64,000 bases of DNA, from assembly GCA_905182995.1 (NCBI GenBank), contig CAJJDP010000050.1:376877-440876 (forward strand), in the 5' to 3' direction. Positions 61,400 to 64,000 of this stretch are shown here, piece after piece (position 1 is the first letter of the stretch; the number at the start of each line of letters is the position of its first letter). The notes beneath the pieces are model-generated. The model saw only the letters and a program-made list of their open reading frames with translations, ran no database searches and was not told the origin of the DNA. The translations under genes were made by a program, and so were the position numbers. The stretch comes from Paramecium octaurelia (lineage: Eukaryota > Ciliophora > Oligohymenophorea > Peniculida > Parameciidae).

Positions 61400-62350
61400 A
61401 TTTTGATCAATATGCATCTAATTCTTAGCCTTTTATTGGTAAAAATGCTCCTCTAAATTATTTTAATCTTTTTCTCTAATTTATCTAATAAAGAGGTTCA
61501 ATCTGGATTAGTCCCCTTATCAAAAAATTATTAAATAATTCTTAAGTTAATAAGAAAAGATTTTCCTTGTACATTGAAGAACTATATTAATATAATTGGA
61601 ACAATTTCTTCTAAAAATAATACTGGAAATTTAACTGCTGCTACATTATGTGCTGATGGTTACACTGATAGAGACAAATCATGGACATGTGATATCTCCT
61701 TTAAGAGATGTCCTCATACTAGATATGATTAATGCTTTTCATTTTCCCTGATTTTTTTTTACATTTTATTTTCTTTTATATTCAAAGGATTGAATTTGTT
61801 ATTATTTCTTGGAAGGCTTAACCTTAGAATCTATAAAGATAAATGCAATTATCTTACTAGAATACTATTATCTTGTTTTTTTTGAGTCTATCATACGATT
61901 AGAGCCCAACTCCTTTTTTAAGATTATAAATTCTACAAAGATGTAATATAATATATTGATTCTTCACATAATATTTGTTAAAAATTTTCGTAATAAAAAG
62001 TAATGGAAGCAAACTATATCCTTTTTGTCGTTTTATAAACGATAATATCATATGAAACTTTAAAAGTTTTTCATTCTGCGTTCAAACATAATATTGAGTT
62101 ATAGTTTAACACTCCTATATATTAGATAACTCTACTTGAGTGTAATAGTTGTTATTATACTTCTAATTCATGTGCTGCTGTTACTGATTCCAATATAGTG
62201 TTGCTTATACTTAGCAAAAATTATATTCCCACAATTGTAGCTTGTTCTGTTAAAAGTTTTACACCTTTTGTATTTCTACTTTCTGTAGTTAACGATGGTT
62301 ATGATAGCAGAATTAATCAATACTCTAAAGAAGTGTTGCTCTGTCTTAAC
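61400..62350 (+). pseudogene. Cysteine-rich remnant, possibly of a Paramecium surface antigen
   Basis: Two segments carry regularly spaced cysteines in a Thr/Ser/Ala/Asn-rich context: NLTAATLCADGYTDRDKSW with TCDISFKRCPHTRYDQC near 61630-61740, and CNSCYYTSNSCAAVTDSN near 62139-62192. Such spacing is seen in the large immobilisation (surface) antigens of Paramecium, whose genes often lie near chromosome ends. The frames break between the segments (TGA near 61880) and no signal peptide or full period array remains. The low-cysteine parts between are uninformative. Could also be another cysteine-rich secreted protein. Confidence 0.35.
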
Positions 62351-63406
62351 TACAAAAGGCAATCTTCATAACAATATCACTTAGATATTTCTAACTCGAA
62401 AAATTATTGATAGGTTTAAAAACCAATTCAATACCCAACTAAATTGCTCTCTAATTCAGAAGACATACTGTATAGCATTAGTGGAAAATAATATTATGAA
62501 AGAAAAGATAAGTTGCAAAATTCTAAGAATAAAAATTAAATTTATGCATGAAACAATAAAACATTTGCATGCTTCAAACTTTAATATTATGGCATGCTAT
62601 TGCAGTCTACAAAATATTCAAAGTTTATCACAAATTTAATATGCATTAAGTACATTTAGGAAGTGTTAGCGTCATGTAGAAGTAATATCAAAGAACGCAA
62701 GGAACATTAGAGCCACAATCTATTTTTGCAAAGTCTACATAAATAGGTTCAAGATATCTGGAATTTTGCTGTTATCGAGTTTGCAGTTGCGGATTAAATT
62801 TCATAGAAATATGTGATATTTAAAGATTCTCTTAGATCTAAGCTCCTGTTATATCTTAATTGTTAATGATGGAGTATTGGTCTTCATTTATCAATTTAGA
62901 CTGCTTTGTTTTACTGAATATTATAACTCATTTCGATGTGACTTATGCAGCAGTCTCCGCCTTACAGAGTAATACCAGATATTAGAATATATATATAATT
63001 ATTTACTTAGCATCCTTAAATGAATTATCATTATTAATTAATGAAAGAAATATTTTTGAAGATTAATTTAAAGTCTTAAACAAATAACCCATATTAATAG
63101 AAAATGTTAGAAGAAATATATAGTATATCATGATTGATGGGTGGTTGCATCATTAAGCAATATATGAATAAAGTCCGAGAAAAAATTAGTAAAACTCATG
63201 AATATCTAATGCTTTGAGATGCAATAAACATAGTTTAAAAAATAACCAAAATATTGCAAATACTACTTACTTCCAATATTCAAAGTGTAAAGTTACCGCT
63301 TAATTTTCATAATGAGCGAAAGACAAATAGTTTCCACGATACTTAAATTGAGATGAAACATGTGTTAAATTTTTGACTTTAGATTAATTTGCTTCATAAA
63401 CTGAAA
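62351..63406. other. AT-rich spacer, no gene seen
   Basis: No recognisable coding frame on either strand. Confidence 0.45.
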
Positions 63407-64000
63407 TCATATTTTACAGATTTATAATTAACTCGTCTAAAATTATAGTGGAACTTTCCACCAATCAAGTAAGAAAGAATTTAATCGTGAAATTTTTAAA
63501 ATATATTAATAAAAAAAAATAATTGTAAAATTATTTATAAAATAATACAATATATAAATTAAATTCTAATTTGATAATTAATGAATTGGAGAACTTTTTA
63601 ATTTATAATATTATTGTCTTTTTTTCCCCTTTTTATTGGAACTCAAATTGTATTTAAGATAATTAATATTTAAATCTTTCTTTCTATCAGATAAAATAAA
63701 GGTAATATTTACTGCAAGTAGAAATTCCTCCAATCTTGTCAATGTATATCTCAATTTAAAATTAGACCTTATGCTTAAAACACCATGTCCAGACATACCT
63801 GCAATGATGATTGCTAATAATTTTATCAAACAAACATTTATGAAAAGCCAAGTAGAAGTGGGCTAATTAATTTCTCCTTTCGAAGCTTAAATTATTATAA
63901 AAATAAATTGATAGAAATATAAAATTAAAATTGTTTAAAAGAATTAAGAATTAATAAGCAATTCAGAGCTTGATGGCGTTGACTTAAACGCTCGAGTATT
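63407..64000 (-). CDS. Partial frame at the window edge, unrecognised
   Basis: A minus-strand frame open from the right edge of the window to a TGA at 63407-63409 in the ciliate code. The part between 63640 and 63850 has coding character (IAGMSGHGVLSIRSNFKLRY, LTRLEEFLLAVNITFILSD) and a hydrophobic stretch precedes it. Left of 63610 the translation looks non-coding, so the real gene may end by an unseen splice. Start outside the window. No family recognised. Confidence 0.33.

Noticed and set aside
1-64000. Massive pseudogenisation (frames broken by TAA and TAG everywhere)
   Set aside because: With TAA/TAG as Gln and tiny introns removed, long conserved proteins appear with exact codon counts, so the code is reassigned rather than the genes broken.
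1-64000. Transposon, LTR element, Polinton or other virus-like insertion
   Set aside because: No integrase, reverse transcriptase, capsid or polymerase motif and no terminal repeats were recognised; the only long direct repeats are the four assembly duplications.
1-64000. tRNA, rRNA or telomeric repeats
   Set aside because: No tRNA-like fold, no rRNA core sequence and no run of C4A2/C3A3-type telomere repeats was seen.

Overview
The window reads as somatic (macronuclear) DNA of a ciliate, most likely a Paramecium species. Long reading frames appear only if TAA and TAG are read as glutamine and TGA is the sole stop. The DNA is very AT-rich, intergenic spacers are often 80-250 bp, and coding frames are joined by tiny GT...AG introns of about 19-34 nt, a size typical of Paramecium. 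For a dozen genes I joined frames across such introns by eye; in most of them the spliced length is an exact multiple of three, which supports the models.

Layout. 92-12180 is one giant plus-strand gene for a HUWE1/Tom1/UPL1-type HECT ubiquitin ligase. 12224-22259 is a dense minus-strand run: a multi-pass membrane protein, three unrecognised soluble proteins, an FG-repeat nucleoporin and an Integrator subunit 6 homologue, with a decayed kinesin motor fragment (plus strand) inside it. 23058-30033 holds a CAMK-type protein kinase (plus), then on the minus strand an unknown protein, a thioredoxin, and two adjacent membrane-anchored pepsin-fold proteins. 32197-36947 is a large macro-WWE-PARP ADP-ribosyltransferase. 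37000-46000 is poorer in intact genes: a decayed minus-strand region, a damaged gene of unknown function, a BTBD9-like discoidin-domain gene and a channel C-linker-like gene. 47054-58000 holds a MORN/YwqK-like repeat protein, a small WD40 protein, an assembly gap (54102-54176) and a 15-repeat WD40 protein. From about 58000 to the end there is one small basic/Gln-rich gene, a cysteine-rich remnant that may derive from a surface antigen, and AT-rich DNA.

Four single-N joints (27061, 43090, 50248, 60115) are each flanked by perfect direct copies of 1332, 1383, 1388 and 1271 bp. These are almost certainly contig ends that overlap but were not merged, so the duplicated genes there (thioredoxin, pepsin-like, BTBD9-like, MORN-like, WD40, Gln-rich gene) should each be counted once.

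The most notable biology: the catalytic cysteine codon of the HECT ligase is split by a 24-nt stop-free intron, so intron retention would give a full-length but inactive ligase; the same gene carries a roughly 300-residue Gln tract inside the HECT N-lobe, written largely in TAA/TAG; a PARP14-like macro-WWE-PARP protein in which the usual catalytic Glu position appears to be Ala; an INTS6 homologue with a degenerate metal-binding motif; and two pepsin-fold membrane proteins without recognisable catalytic motifs whose reading frames overlap by ATGA. No rRNA, tRNA, CRISPR array or viral element was recognised. Spacers named as empty are stretches where I saw no convincing frame on either strand.
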